44,397 bases of DNA from Pseudomonadota bacterium (lineage in GTDB: Bacteria > Chloroflexota > UBA5177), in NCBI GenBank assembly GCA_021324655.1, contig JAJPIP010000066.1, forward strand, positions 1 through 44,397, written 5' to 3'. This document shows positions 7,382-15,579 of the stretch, in pieces; positions within the stretch are counted from its first letter, which is position 1; each line of letters opens with the position of its first letter. The translations under genes and the position numbers were made by a program. The notes beneath the pieces are model-generated. The model saw only the letters and a list, made by a program, of their open reading frames with translations. It did not search any database and was not told where the DNA came from.

Positions 7382-8290
7382 ATGATGGGTGATCAGTGGC
7401 CGGCGTTGCCGTATGACAGCTGGAAAGATACCTGCGCGACAGTGCAGATGTGGACACAGATCGTCGGGAAAGTCGCGCTGGAACTCAAGCCGTTTCTGAA
7501 TGAGTGGTGGGAAGTGGCCTTTCATCCCACCGCCCGCGGCATGACCACCGGGATCATCCCCTATGGAAACGGCTCCTTTGACGTCACGTTTGACTTCCTC
7601 GGCAGCGCCCTGTACATCGCCACCAATGATGGACAGGTCAAGTCGATCCCATTAGTGGCGCAGTCGGTCGCGGACTTCTATAAGAAGTTCCTGAGCGAGC
7701 TGGAGGAGCTCGGCATCAACGTTCGCATCGATCCCCACCCTACTGAGGTACCTCATGCTATTCCCTTTGATCAGGACACGGAGCATGCCTCGTACGATAA
7801 GGAGTACGTGCGGCGCTGGCACGAGATTCAGCTACAGACGGTGAAAGTGCTGCAACGCTATCGCAGTCCGTTCGTGGGGAAGAGCAGCCCGATCCAGTTC
7901 TTCTGGGGCTCATTCGATCTCAACGAGACGCGCTTCTCCGGCCGACCCGCTCCCAAACCGAAAGAAGGGCCGCACTTCTATCAGGTGTCGGAAGATCAGG
8001 AGAACGTGGCAGCCGGGTTCTGGCCCGGCAATCCCACCGCCGCCGGCGTCGAGCTCGGCGGCGCCGCCTACTACTCGTACATTTATCCGGCCCCCAAGGG
8101 GTACAAGGATGCGGCGGTGAAACCGGCGGCCGCCCACTACGATGAGAAGCTCGGCGAGTTCATCCTGCGCTATGAAGATGTCCACACGGCGGACGATCCG
8201 GCGCAGACCCTGCTGGATTTCTTTCAGAGCAGCTATGAGGCGGCGGCCAAGCTCGCCGGCTGGGATCTCAAGGTGCTACAGAGGTCGTAG
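7382..8290 (+). CDS. DUF5996 family protein
   Basis: A 302-residue protein with the family hallmarks WPALPYDSWKDTCATVQ near the start, TQIVGKVALELKPFLNEWWEV and the block TARGMTTGIIPYGNGSF. Further on are the conserved QFFWGSFDLNETRFSGRPAP and GFWPGN segments. It is soluble with no signal peptide. The biochemical role of the family is unknown. Two adjacent ATGs are possible; the second (7385) sits 6 nt after GAGG, a better spacing than the first. It is tail-to-tail with the DUF1385 gene, 35 bp away. Confidence 0.88.
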   Translation: MMGDQWPALPYDSWKDTCATVQMWTQIVGKVALELKPFLNEWWEVAFHPTARGMTTGIIPYGNGSFDVTFDFLGSALYIATNDGQVKSIPLVAQSVADFYKKFLSELEELGINVRIDPHPTEVPHAIPFDQDTEHASYDKEYVRRWHEIQLQTVKVLQRYRSPFVGKSSPIQFFWGSFDLNETRFSGRPAPKPKEGPHFYQVSEDQENVAAGFWPGNPTAAGVELGGAAYYSYIYPAPKGYKDAAVKPAAAHYDEKLGEFILRYEDVHTADDPAQTLLDFFQSSYEAAAKLAGWDLKVLQRS

Positions 8291-8325
8291 CGCGTTCTGC
8301 TGAGACAACGCGGCCGTGCGTGATC

Positions 8326-9177
8326 CTACGCGGGCGCCTCTTCGAAGTCGATGACGGCTTGCAGAGCGGCCAGCGCGACTTCCAGCTCCTCGTCACCCGG
8401 CTCCGCCGTCGTGAGGCGCTGCGTTTGCCAGGCCGGACCGAACAGCGTCTTGCCCACCGGGTGGTCTTTGAGTTGGGCACCCAGGCGGACCATCTCGTAG
8501 GCGCCGCCGAGGATGACCGGACCGACGAGGGCGCCGGTAACCATCTTGCGTTTGCCGTCCGGCAGACTATTCACGTAGGCGCGCGCTACGGCGCCGCCGA
8601 CCATGCCCCAGAAGGCCATCACCGTGCCGCAGCGCGGATGGACCCGGCTCATCTCCGCCGCGTTTGCCGGCGTCAAATCGAGTCCGGCTTCCGCCGTATT
8701 GACCGCCTTGTGCTCGGCCCCGTGATAGCGCCAGAGCTCACGCACGCCGGGCATGTTGCCGCTAATGCCGAAGGCCACGAAGGGGAGGGCGATCCCCGCC
8801 GCCGTTTCGAGCGGCATGACGGCTCGTCCCGAGGCGCGCTTGGCCAGCTCGCGTGTCAGCCGGTCGGCAAGGGCGGCCCCGAATCCCGGCGCCATCTGGG
8901 GCAACATGCTCTGCCACCGCCGCTTGCCGCCGTTCAAGCGATTCTCCAGGCCGGCTGCCGTCTTGGAGAGGCGCAGCATGCCGGCCATCGAAACAAGCCC
9001 GCGCAGCATAGGAATGTTGCGCGCCCAGGCGCCCGGCATGGAAAACGCCTGCACCGCCGTCTCAATCTCGCCATCAGGGCGGCGCACGGCCACCGCAATC
9101 GCTTTGGGACCAACCATCATGACCCCGTTGCGCAGCGCGCGTCCGCCGTAGCGAGGGGTTTCTGTACTCTCAGCCAT
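8326..9177 (-). CDS. DUF1385 family putative membrane metalloprotein
   Basis: A 283-residue member of DUF1385. The N-terminal RYGGRALRNGVMMVGPKAIA block and the central RYHGAEHKAVNTAE, VHPRCGT motifs are the family signature; the His, Glu and Cys residues are the likely metal ligands. Compared with family members I know, the region after residue 130 appears to have fewer membrane helices. The start is supported by AAGAAAGAAG just upstream and a TACAAT box further up at 9207-9212. Function is not established for the family. It lies immediately downstream of the TIR-STAND gene, separated by 85 bp. Confidence 0.85.
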   Translation of the reverse strand: MAESTETPRYGGRALRNGVMMVGPKAIAVAVRRPDGEIETAVQAFSMPGAWARNIPMLRGLVSMAGMLRLSKTAAGLENRLNGGKRRWQSMLPQMAPGFGAALADRLTRELAKRASGRAVMPLETAAGIALPFVAFGISGNMPGVRELWRYHGAEHKAVNTAEAGLDLTPANAAEMSRVHPRCGTVMAFWGMVGGAVARAYVNSLPDGKRKMVTGALVGPVILGGAYEMVRLGAQLKDHPVGKTLFGPAWQTQRLTTAEPGDEELEVALAALQAVIDFEEAPA

Positions 9178-9262
9178 TCATCTTCTTTCTTGCCCGCAAT
9201 GGCATATTGTAGACCGCGGCACGATGACGGCCTCAGTCATCAACGAGTGCCGGGTCGTCGCG

Positions 9263-11818
9263 TTACTCGCCGAGGGCGTAGGAGACGGCGTCGCCAAGGG
9301 AGAGGGTGCGCCCGCTCTCCCAGGCGGTCGACCACCGATCGGCGGCGAACTGCGGCCGGGCGGCATCGACCCAGCGGCGATAACTGGCCTCTTCCACCAC
9401 CGAGAGAGGAGATCCGATCTCCTCTCGTAGCGCCTCCGCGGCTCCCCATAAAGTGGCGGCTCGTTCGCTGTGTCCTTGTCCAGCGGCAACGGCTCCCAGG
9501 CCTTCCAGACAGAAGGCTATGCCGGATTTCTCTCCCAGTTCGGTAAAGAGGGAAAGGCTCTCATGGAGGAAACCAATTGCACGTTCGTACCTTCCTTGCG
9601 CCTGGGCGGCGCTACCGAGACTCACCAGGGAGACCGCGATGTCCCAAGTATCACCCAATTGCCGGCCGATGGCCAGGGTCTCCTCCAGCAGATCGGTGGC
9701 CCGCTCGTAGTCACCCTGCTCCAGGGCAATGGCTGCGAGATTTGCCAGCGGCCCTGAGGTGACTCTGGCATCGCGCAACTCTCGAGACAGCGCCAGAGCC
9801 TCTTCGTACCACGTGGTGGCCTCCTCATACCTTCCTCGACTATGGGCCACAACCGCCAGATTGTTGAGGCAGATGGCGACAGCCTTGGTATCTCCGAGCT
9901 CCCGCCGAAGTGCCAGGCTCTGCTCCAGGTAGTTGACCGCGGAGGGATAGTCCCCCTGTGACGTCGCGACCATTCCTACCCCATTGAGCACCTTCGCCCG
10001 CAGCGCCGGCTCCGCCGGAGGCTGAGCCAGCGTTGCCTCCATCCACAGCCGCGCCTCGGCGAAATGCGTGTGGTACAACCAGAAACGAGTAAGAGTGCCT
10101 ACTAACCGAGCGAACTCGTCTCCACCCTGCTGCTGGAAATACATCAGAGCCGCTCGCAGGTTGTCGTGCTCCCTCTCGAGACGTTCCAACCACAGAGCCT
10201 GCTCGGGGCCCCCCAGCTTCGCATCAGCCTCTTGAGCACGGACTAAGAAATGTACTGCATGCGTCCGCCGCGTGGCTTCTGCGTCGCCCGCCTCCTCCAG
10301 CCGCTCGCCGGCATACTCACGGATGGTTTCCAGCATCCGGAAGCGAGGCTCCTCCGCTTCCTCGTGTCGCATCAGGCTCTTCTCCACCAGGGACGCGACG
10401 GCATCAAAGATGTCGAGGGCGAGATCTCCGGACGCGTGGAGCACCGCCTCGGCGTCGTCGAGGGTGCAGCCACCACTGAAGACAGAGAGTCGCGCAAAGA
10501 CTTGACGCTCCGCCTCGTCCAGGAGGTCATAGCTCCAGTCGATAGTGCCGCGTACGGTCTGCTGTCGGCGGGGAAGATCCTTGGCTCCCCCCGTCAAGAG
10601 GGGTAAGCGCCTCCTCAGCCGGGAGAGGAGAGCCGGAGGCGGAAGGAGGCGGATGCGGGCGGCGGCGAGCTCGATGGCCAGTGGCAGGCCATCCAGGCGC
10701 TGGCAGATACCCACTACCGCATCCACGTTGGTAGACGTCAGCGCAAATCTCGGATCGACCGCTCTGGCCCGCTCGACAAACAGAGCGACCGAGTCGTACC
10801 TCGCCACGTCGTCCAGGGAGGACCGGTGACTGAGGTCGGGCACGGAGAGCGACGGTACCGCGTACTCGTGCTCCCAGGCCAGGCGCAAGGGAGTGCGGCT
10901 GGCGGCCAGTATTTTCAGGTGCCGGCATCCGTCAAAGAGTTCGGCCAGGAGCGGAGCGGCCTCCAGCAGGTGCTCAAAACTGTCCAGCACCAGGAGGACC
11001 CGTTTTGCCCGCAGGTAATCAATGAGACTCGCGGCTAGACCTTTGGCCTCTTCTTCCCGCACCCCCACAACGGCCGCAATGCTCGACAGGACCAGTTTCG
11101 GATCGGAGAGAGGTGCCAGTGGGACGAGGTGGACTCCGTTGGGAAAGGCGGCGATAGAGCGCGTGGCGACCTCCAGAGCCAGACGAGTCTTGCCGGTACC
11201 GCCCGGACCGGTGAGCGTGAGGAGCCGGACTTCCGGTTTTGCCAAAAGGCTCTCCACCGCAGCCAGCTCCTCTTCCCTTCCGAGGAAAGGGGTCGGTTGA
11301 GCAGGAAGTTGCTGCCTTACCGGCTCCGCCGCCCCGCCGTCTCTCTTTCCGGATATCGTCCGGAGCAGGAGGTCGAGGTCATACTCGAAACGGGCATCAC
11401 TCAGCTCCAGAGCGTTTCGTCGAGCGAGGGGGACCAGCGGGTCAGGTAGATCCTGGGCAGCCGGCATCTTTGCTCCCTGGACCAAGACAGGGATCACCAT
11501 GATGCCCCGCTCGAGCGCTGTGGCGACCTCTCGTCGCACGAAGTCCTCGGGGTCATCGAGGCGTCGGTGACCCTCAGCGTCCATGGCGTTGAGCCAGCGG
11601 GGACCGATGAGCGCCAGGAGGACGTCACAGGAACCCACAGCCTCCTGCAGGACCTGCACGAAGTCCTCCCCGGGATGAATGCTCGCGAGGTCCATGAAGA
11701 CGTTCGCGGAGCCGAGGTGATTTCTCAGCCGCTGCGCAAGCCATCCGGCGTGGCCGGCACTATCGTCCCTCCGGTAGCTGAGAAAAATCGTCGGCATCTC
11801 GGGCGACGTGACAGACAT
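9263..11818 (-). CDS. TIR-STAND ATPase-TPR protein, putative NAD-consuming sensor
   Basis: About 851 residues from the ATG at 11818, in three parts. Residues 8-155 are a TIR domain: IFLSYRRDDSAG opens it, and FVRREVATALERG aligns with the segment of SARM1-type TIR domains holding the catalytic Glu (here Glu97). Residues 175-510 are a STAND/AfsR-like NTPase with Walker A TGPGGTGKT (203-211), Walker B LLVLDSFE ending near 282, and the GLPLAIELAAARI motif. Residues 608-807 are five TPR units with an exact 40-residue period (QGDYPSAVNYLEQSLAL and its repeats). STAND ATPases of this type often carry LuxR or cyclase domains; here an N-terminal TIR replaces them. Ligand binding to the TPR part could trigger oligomerisation and NAD cleavage, as in TIR-NLR-like immunity. 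That role is inference. Confidence 0.9.
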   Translation of the reverse strand: MSVTSPEMPTIFLSYRRDDSAGHAGWLAQRLRNHLGSANVFMDLASIHPGEDFVQVLQEAVGSCDVLLALIGPRWLNAMDAEGHRRLDDPEDFVRREVATALERGIMVIPVLVQGAKMPAAQDLPDPLVPLARRNALELSDARFEYDLDLLLRTISGKRDGGAAEPVRQQLPAQPTPFLGREEELAAVESLLAKPEVRLLTLTGPGGTGKTRLALEVATRSIAAFPNGVHLVPLAPLSDPKLVLSSIAAVVGVREEEAKGLAASLIDYLRAKRVLLVLDSFEHLLEAAPLLAELFDGCRHLKILAASRTPLRLAWEHEYAVPSLSVPDLSHRSSLDDVARYDSVALFVERARAVDPRFALTSTNVDAVVGICQRLDGLPLAIELAAARIRLLPPPALLSRLRRRLPLLTGGAKDLPRRQQTVRGTIDWSYDLLDEAERQVFARLSVFSGGCTLDDAEAVLHASGDLALDIFDAVASLVEKSLMRHEEAEEPRFRMLETIREYAGERLEEAGDAEATRRTHAVHFLVRAQEADAKLGGPEQALWLERLEREHDNLRAALMYFQQQGGDEFARLVGTLTRFWLYHTHFAEARLWMEATLAQPPAEPALRAKVLNGVGMVATSQGDYPSAVNYLEQSLALRRELGDTKAVAICLNNLAVVAHSRGRYEEATTWYEEALALSRELRDARVTSGPLANLAAIALEQGDYERATDLLEETLAIGRQLGDTWDIAVSLVSLGSAAQAQGRYERAIGFLHESLSLFTELGEKSGIAFCLEGLGAVAAGQGHSERAATLWGAAEALREEIGSPLSVVEEASYRRWVDAARPQFAADRWSTAWESGRTLSLGDAVSYALGE

Positions 11819-11824
11819 GAGGGG

Positions 11825-11830
11825 ATTATA
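11825..11830 (-). promoter_or_regulatory. Consensus TATAAT, leaderless start of TIR-STAND gene
   Basis: TATAAT is followed by six bases (CCCCTC) and then the ATG at 11818, with no Shine-Dalgarno. The expected transcription start falls on the A of the ATG. No good -35 was found at 16-18 bp. This favours 11818 over the in-frame starts at 11842 and 11797. Confidence 0.6.
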
Positions 11831-11873
11831 CCGATGTGTCACCTCGACAGGTACGGCGGCAGCGAGCTATCTT

Positions 11874-13271
11874 TCAAGCCGCCGGCAGGTCTGGGTCCCG
11901 CCCATCCGTTGCCTCGGAACGGCGAATCACGCCGCGTGCCCGGCGCCACACCTCCCGCAGGCGGCGCAGTTCCTCGGCGTCGGGCTCGCGCTCGGCATAA
12001 CGTCGGACGACATAGGTCTCGGTGATGGCGGCGAATTCGGCCTGCCCCTCCGGCCAGCGGGTTTGCAGATGGTGCAGGAACTCCTGCGGCGTGACGCTGC
12101 CGCGGCGGGACACGCCGTAGGTGGCTGCCCGGTGCAGCAGCTGCGCGTAAATCCGCCGCACCGGATCAGCGGGATACGTTGGACCCAGCACACGCCGTCT
12201 GGCTCGCGTGACACCCTGACCGGCCGTCTCGATGCCGCGGCGGAAGAGCCCGGCCAGCCAGGCCAGGAAGAGACGCCAGGCCGCACCGGGTGTCAACAGA
12301 CGGCCACGTTCTTCCTCAAAGCCTTCCTCGCGCTCTTCCTGCTCGCGCCGTGGAATCGCCGCGACGAGCAGCAGGACCAGGCTGATGACGACGAGGGCCG
12401 TGACGATCAGGATGACCGCGGTCAACCCGCCGTGCGCGGCCGCATGGTGGCCATGGTGCGCCGTAAGACCGTGTTGCAGCCCCTTGGTACGCGGGGGTCT
12501 CGGTCGCCGCATGTGGGGCAAACGAACGTGGACATGTCCGAGGAGCCAGATGATGGGATACGCCAGGATGGCAGCGATCAGCGCGATGCCGTTAGCGATG
12601 ACATTCCAGACCGATCCGAGGAGGCTGTCGAGATAGAGTCCGATATTGAGGGAGAACAGGCTGATCGCGACCAGACTGATCAGAAGCAGGATTCCCAGCT
12701 GGATGCCGACGGCCAGGGAAACGGAGGGAGCGGTGCCCCGCTCGCGGTGTGCCTCGAGACGTGCCATGGCGAGAGCGGCAAGCCCGGCCAGGATATAGGC
12801 GATACCGGCCAGTGTGAGGATCGGCCAGGTCGTGCTGCCCACAGCCCGCGCGACCGCCAGCACGATCCCCAGCAGTACCAGCCCGAGACCGAAGGCGAAA
12901 CGGCGCCGTACCTCCTCGTAGTCGGGGGCCTCCTGCGAGATCGTCGTGCCGCGCCAGTAGAAAAGGCCGAGCAGCACGGCGAGAACAATCGTCGAGGAAA
13001 GGCTCCGTGTCCCCACCAGCGCGATACCAACTGCCAGCACGATCCCGGGCCCGGCCAGGACAGCGCGTTCGGCCGGTCCGCGCAGGCGCGCCGTGGCAAC
13101 GCCCAATTCGACACCGGTGCCGGCGACTTCGCACACCAGGATGAGCCAGAAAATGCCCGCTCCGGCCGGTGTCAGCCGGTCCAGCCCGGCGGCGGCAATG
13201 ACCATGAAGCCGGCCAGCGCTTCCACGGCGGCGAGCAGGACGACGAGAGCGATCTCTTTAGGATGCGGCAC
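11874..13271 (-). CDS. DUF4129 multi-pass membrane protein
   Basis: About 465 residues from a GTG at 13271 that overlaps the end of the DUF58 gene. The N-terminal part has roughly ten hydrophobic segments (for example IALVVLLAAVEALAGFMV and LILVTALVV-like stretches). The C-terminal part is the DUF4129 domain: AQLLHRAATYGVSRRGS, TPQEFLHHLQTRWP and TETYVVRRYAE. DUF4129 usually sits at the C-terminus of membrane transglutaminase-like proteins in MoxR clusters; no transglutaminase Cys-His-Asp domain is present here. It is the last gene of a MoxR-DUF58-DUF4129 unit, likely a cell-envelope maturation or stress module. Confidence 0.8.
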   Translation of the reverse strand: MPHPKEIALVVLLAAVEALAGFMVIAAAGLDRLTPAGAGIFWLILVCEVAGTGVELGVATARLRGPAERAVLAGPGIVLAVGIALVGTRSLSSTIVLAVLLGLFYWRGTTISQEAPDYEEVRRRFAFGLGLVLLGIVLAVARAVGSTTWPILTLAGIAYILAGLAALAMARLEAHRERGTAPSVSLAVGIQLGILLLISLVAISLFSLNIGLYLDSLLGSVWNVIANGIALIAAILAYPIIWLLGHVHVRLPHMRRPRPPRTKGLQHGLTAHHGHHAAAHGGLTAVILIVTALVVISLVLLLVAAIPRREQEEREEGFEEERGRLLTPGAAWRLFLAWLAGLFRRGIETAGQGVTRARRRVLGPTYPADPVRRIYAQLLHRAATYGVSRRGSVTPQEFLHHLQTRWPEGQAEFAAITETYVVRRYAEREPDAEELRRLREVWRRARGVIRRSEATDGRDPDLPAA

Positions 13272-14583
13272 GAACCACTCGCGGGAATAGATGATGAATC
13301 GGTACGCCCGGCACCGCGGGTGGGGCGACATCGCCGACGTAGACGATGGCGACCCGGTCGCGCAACCGCCGGCCCGTCAGAATCGGGATAGTCGGCGGCG
13401 AGATGACGGGTGTGACGAAAAGGACCGAGGTGCGTGCATCCAGACGCAGCGACTCATCGGAGAGGAGATCCTGCGCCGGATAACGGCTCGCGGCCGAGAT
13501 GCGCGCCAGCCGATCGAGAATGGCTGCTGTCTGACTGAGATGGGCGCTGGGGAGAATGCGTGTCCATCCCTCCTGGCCCATCGCCGACCCGTTGGCGTTC
13601 AGCCCCACCGCGTACCCTTTCTCCAGTCCCCACACGGCGAGTGAGGCGGCAGCGTCGATCGCCGCCTCCATGCGCTCGACGTTGATGCCTTCCCAGAGGT
13701 AGTCGTACGTGTTGATGTTGAGCAGGATGAGGAGATTGGCCGTGGTACTGGGGTCACAGACGCGGACCTGCAATTCACCACTGCGGGCCGTGGCTTTCCA
13801 GTGCATCTTGTGCAGCGGGTCTCCGGGCCGGTATTCCCGACTGCCCGCCAGCAGCGTCGGGTCCTCGAGCAGAGCGCGCTGCGGGATCAGCTCACCCATG
13901 GCGTCACGGAAGGGCATGCCGGGCTCGCCCGGCGTGTAGACGTTCGGGTAGACGACAATCTCCAGCGGCTCGCCGAGTGTCCCCTCGGTCTGGAACATGC
14001 CGAAGGGATCGCCTGAGCTGGCCGTGGCCGGGCCCAGCGTGTAGACACCGCGGCGCAGCGCCTTGATGCGATACCGCCGGGTCAGCGAGCCGTAGGGACC
14101 GAGCGCTGCGTCGATCACGAGCGAGAACTGATTGGTCCCGGTGCGCTCGACCCCGCCGGAGAATCCCAGCACATCCGCCAGCCGGTGGTCGTTGCGAACG
14201 CTGCGGAAGTGGATGGTGTCGACGACGTGCAGCCAGCCGAGGGGCAATAGCTTGCGATTCTCGAGACGCACGACCAGTTCGGCCTCGTCGCCGGGAAAGA
14301 GACGCGAGGGAATAAGCTCCTGCGTGTAGGTGAGTCCTGAGAGTCCGGAGCCTGCCGTGAGACGGGCCAGTCCGATGGACAGGAGCGCCGTCGCCGCGAC
14401 CACGGCCAGCGCCGGAATGCTCATGAGAACAGCCGCGATCAGGACGACCCCGAACAGGATGGCGAATTCACGCGGCTCGGGGAACTGTCGGAAGCGGTCA
14501 GAGTAGACCAGGTAGAGGGCCGGGAGACCGATCAGCAAGCCCACGAAGGCGACCTGCGCCAGGACGTGGACGGCGCTGCTCAT
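13258..14583 (-). CDS. DUF58 protein with von Willebrand-like domain
   Basis: A 441-residue protein with two N-terminal membrane helices (residues 8-28 and 40-75) and a DUF58 C-terminal half. The signature REYRPGDPLHKMHWKATARS is clear, followed by LLILLNINTYDYLWEG, the start of a VWA-like fold. DUF58 proteins act with MoxR AAA ATPases as presumed chaperone or insertion partners. The ATG is in an ATGA overlap with the moxR stop, and the stop is overlapped by the next gene, so the three are one operon. Confidence 0.9.
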   Translation of the reverse strand: MSSAVHVLAQVAFVGLLIGLPALYLVYSDRFRQFPEPREFAILFGVVLIAAVLMSIPALAVVAATALLSIGLARLTAGSGLSGLTYTQELIPSRLFPGDEAELVVRLENRKLLPLGWLHVVDTIHFRSVRNDHRLADVLGFSGGVERTGTNQFSLVIDAALGPYGSLTRRYRIKALRRGVYTLGPATASSGDPFGMFQTEGTLGEPLEIVVYPNVYTPGEPGMPFRDAMGELIPQRALLEDPTLLAGSREYRPGDPLHKMHWKATARSGELQVRVCDPSTTANLLILLNINTYDYLWEGINVERMEAAIDAAASLAVWGLEKGYAVGLNANGSAMGQEGWTRILPSAHLSQTAAILDRLARISAASRYPAQDLLSDESLRLDARTSVLFVTPVISPPTIPILTGRRLRDRVAIVYVGDVAPPAVPGVPIHHLFPRVVRAAS

Positions 14584-15530
14584 GACACCGCTTCGACCGG
14601 CACCGGCACGGAGCGCGTGATCTCGTCCACGATTTCCCCGGCACCACGGCCGCGCATCCGCGCCTCCGGAGACGGAACGATGCGGTGGGCCAGGACGAAG
14701 GGGGCCAGGTACTTCACATCATCCGGCGTCACGAAGTCACGGCCCTGGACCAGAGCGTAGGCCTGCGCCCCGTGATAGAGGGCGAGGGACCCGCGTGGGC
14801 TGACGCCGAGCGCGATGGCCGGTTGATCGCGGGTGGCGCGCACCAATTGGGTGATGTACTTGCGAATATCGGGCGCGACGTGGACGGCGGCGATCGGGCC
14901 GTGGAGAGCGCGGATGTCGTCCGGAGAGGCGACCGGGGCGAGTGACTCGATGGGGTGTCCCGCTCCCTGGGAGAGAATGATGGACTCTTCCTCCTCCTCG
15001 GAGGGATACCCGACGGTGAGGCGCAGCATGAAGCGATCGAGTTGCGCCTCGGGCAAGGGGAAGGTGCCCTCGAGCTCCACTGGGTTCTGGGTAGCGATCA
15101 CCATGAAGGGGCGAGGCATCGGGTAGGTCTCGCCCTCGACGGTCACCTGCCGTTCTTCCATGGCCTGCAGCAGCGCCGACTGCGTGCGCGGCGTCGCGCG
15201 GTTGATCTCGTCGGCGAGAACGATGTTGGCGAGGATAGGGCCGGGGCGGAACTCGAATTCGCTCTCCCGCTGGTTGAAGAAGTAGATGCCGGTGATGTCG
15301 GACGGGAGGAGATCGGGCGTGAACTGGATTCGCTTGAACGATCCGGAGAGCGACCGCGCCAGAGCGCGCGCCAGCGTCGTCTTCCCCGTCCCCGGCACGT
15401 CCTCCATCAGCACGTGCCCCTCGGTGAGCAACGCCACCAGGAGCAGCTCGATCACATCGCGCTTGCCGATGATGACGCGCTCGATGTTGTCGATCAGGCG
15501 CGCGAGTACGTCCGGCTGGTTCTCGGTCAC
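14580..15530 (-). CDS. MoxR family AAA+ ATPase
   Basis: A 316-residue MoxR-type AAA+ ATPase. Walker A is VPGTGKTT (residues 45-52), Walker B includes NIVLADEINRATPRTQSALL, and ATQNPVELEGTFPLPEAQLD is the MoxR sensor/loop signature. The start is a GTG preceded by GATGAGGA. It heads the DUF58/DUF4129 cluster with ATGA coupling. MoxR ATPases remodel or activate partner protein complexes; the client here is unknown. The MFS gene ends 49 bp upstream on the same strand. Confidence 0.94.
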   Translation of the reverse strand: MTENQPDVLARLIDNIERVIIGKRDVIELLLVALLTEGHVLMEDVPGTGKTTLARALARSLSGSFKRIQFTPDLLPSDITGIYFFNQRESEFEFRPGPILANIVLADEINRATPRTQSALLQAMEERQVTVEGETYPMPRPFMVIATQNPVELEGTFPLPEAQLDRFMLRLTVGYPSEEEEESIILSQGAGHPIESLAPVASPDDIRALHGPIAAVHVAPDIRKYITQLVRATRDQPAIALGVSPRGSLALYHGAQAYALVQGRDFVTPDDVKYLAPFVLAHRIVPSPEARMRGRGAGEIVDEITRSVPVPVEAVS

Positions 15531-15579
15531 CGTTGTGTCCTCATCCCGTGCCTTCAGAATACAGCCACCGTGAGCCGAA

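Noticed and set aside
9222-9241. Hairpin GATGAC/GTCATC after the TIR-STAND gene as a terminator
   Set aside because: Only 6 bp with a mixed loop and no U-tract following.
8320-9546. A 408-codon plus-strand frame opposite DUF1385
   Set aside because: The opposite strand has conserved DUF1385 motifs and a ribosome-binding site; this frame runs across two real genes and has no domain.
11808-13391. A 527-codon plus-strand frame opposite the DUF4129 gene
   Set aside because: It is a GC-rich shadow: the product is Gln/Arg/Asp-rich low complexity, while the minus strand encodes a clear membrane protein with a DUF4129 domain.
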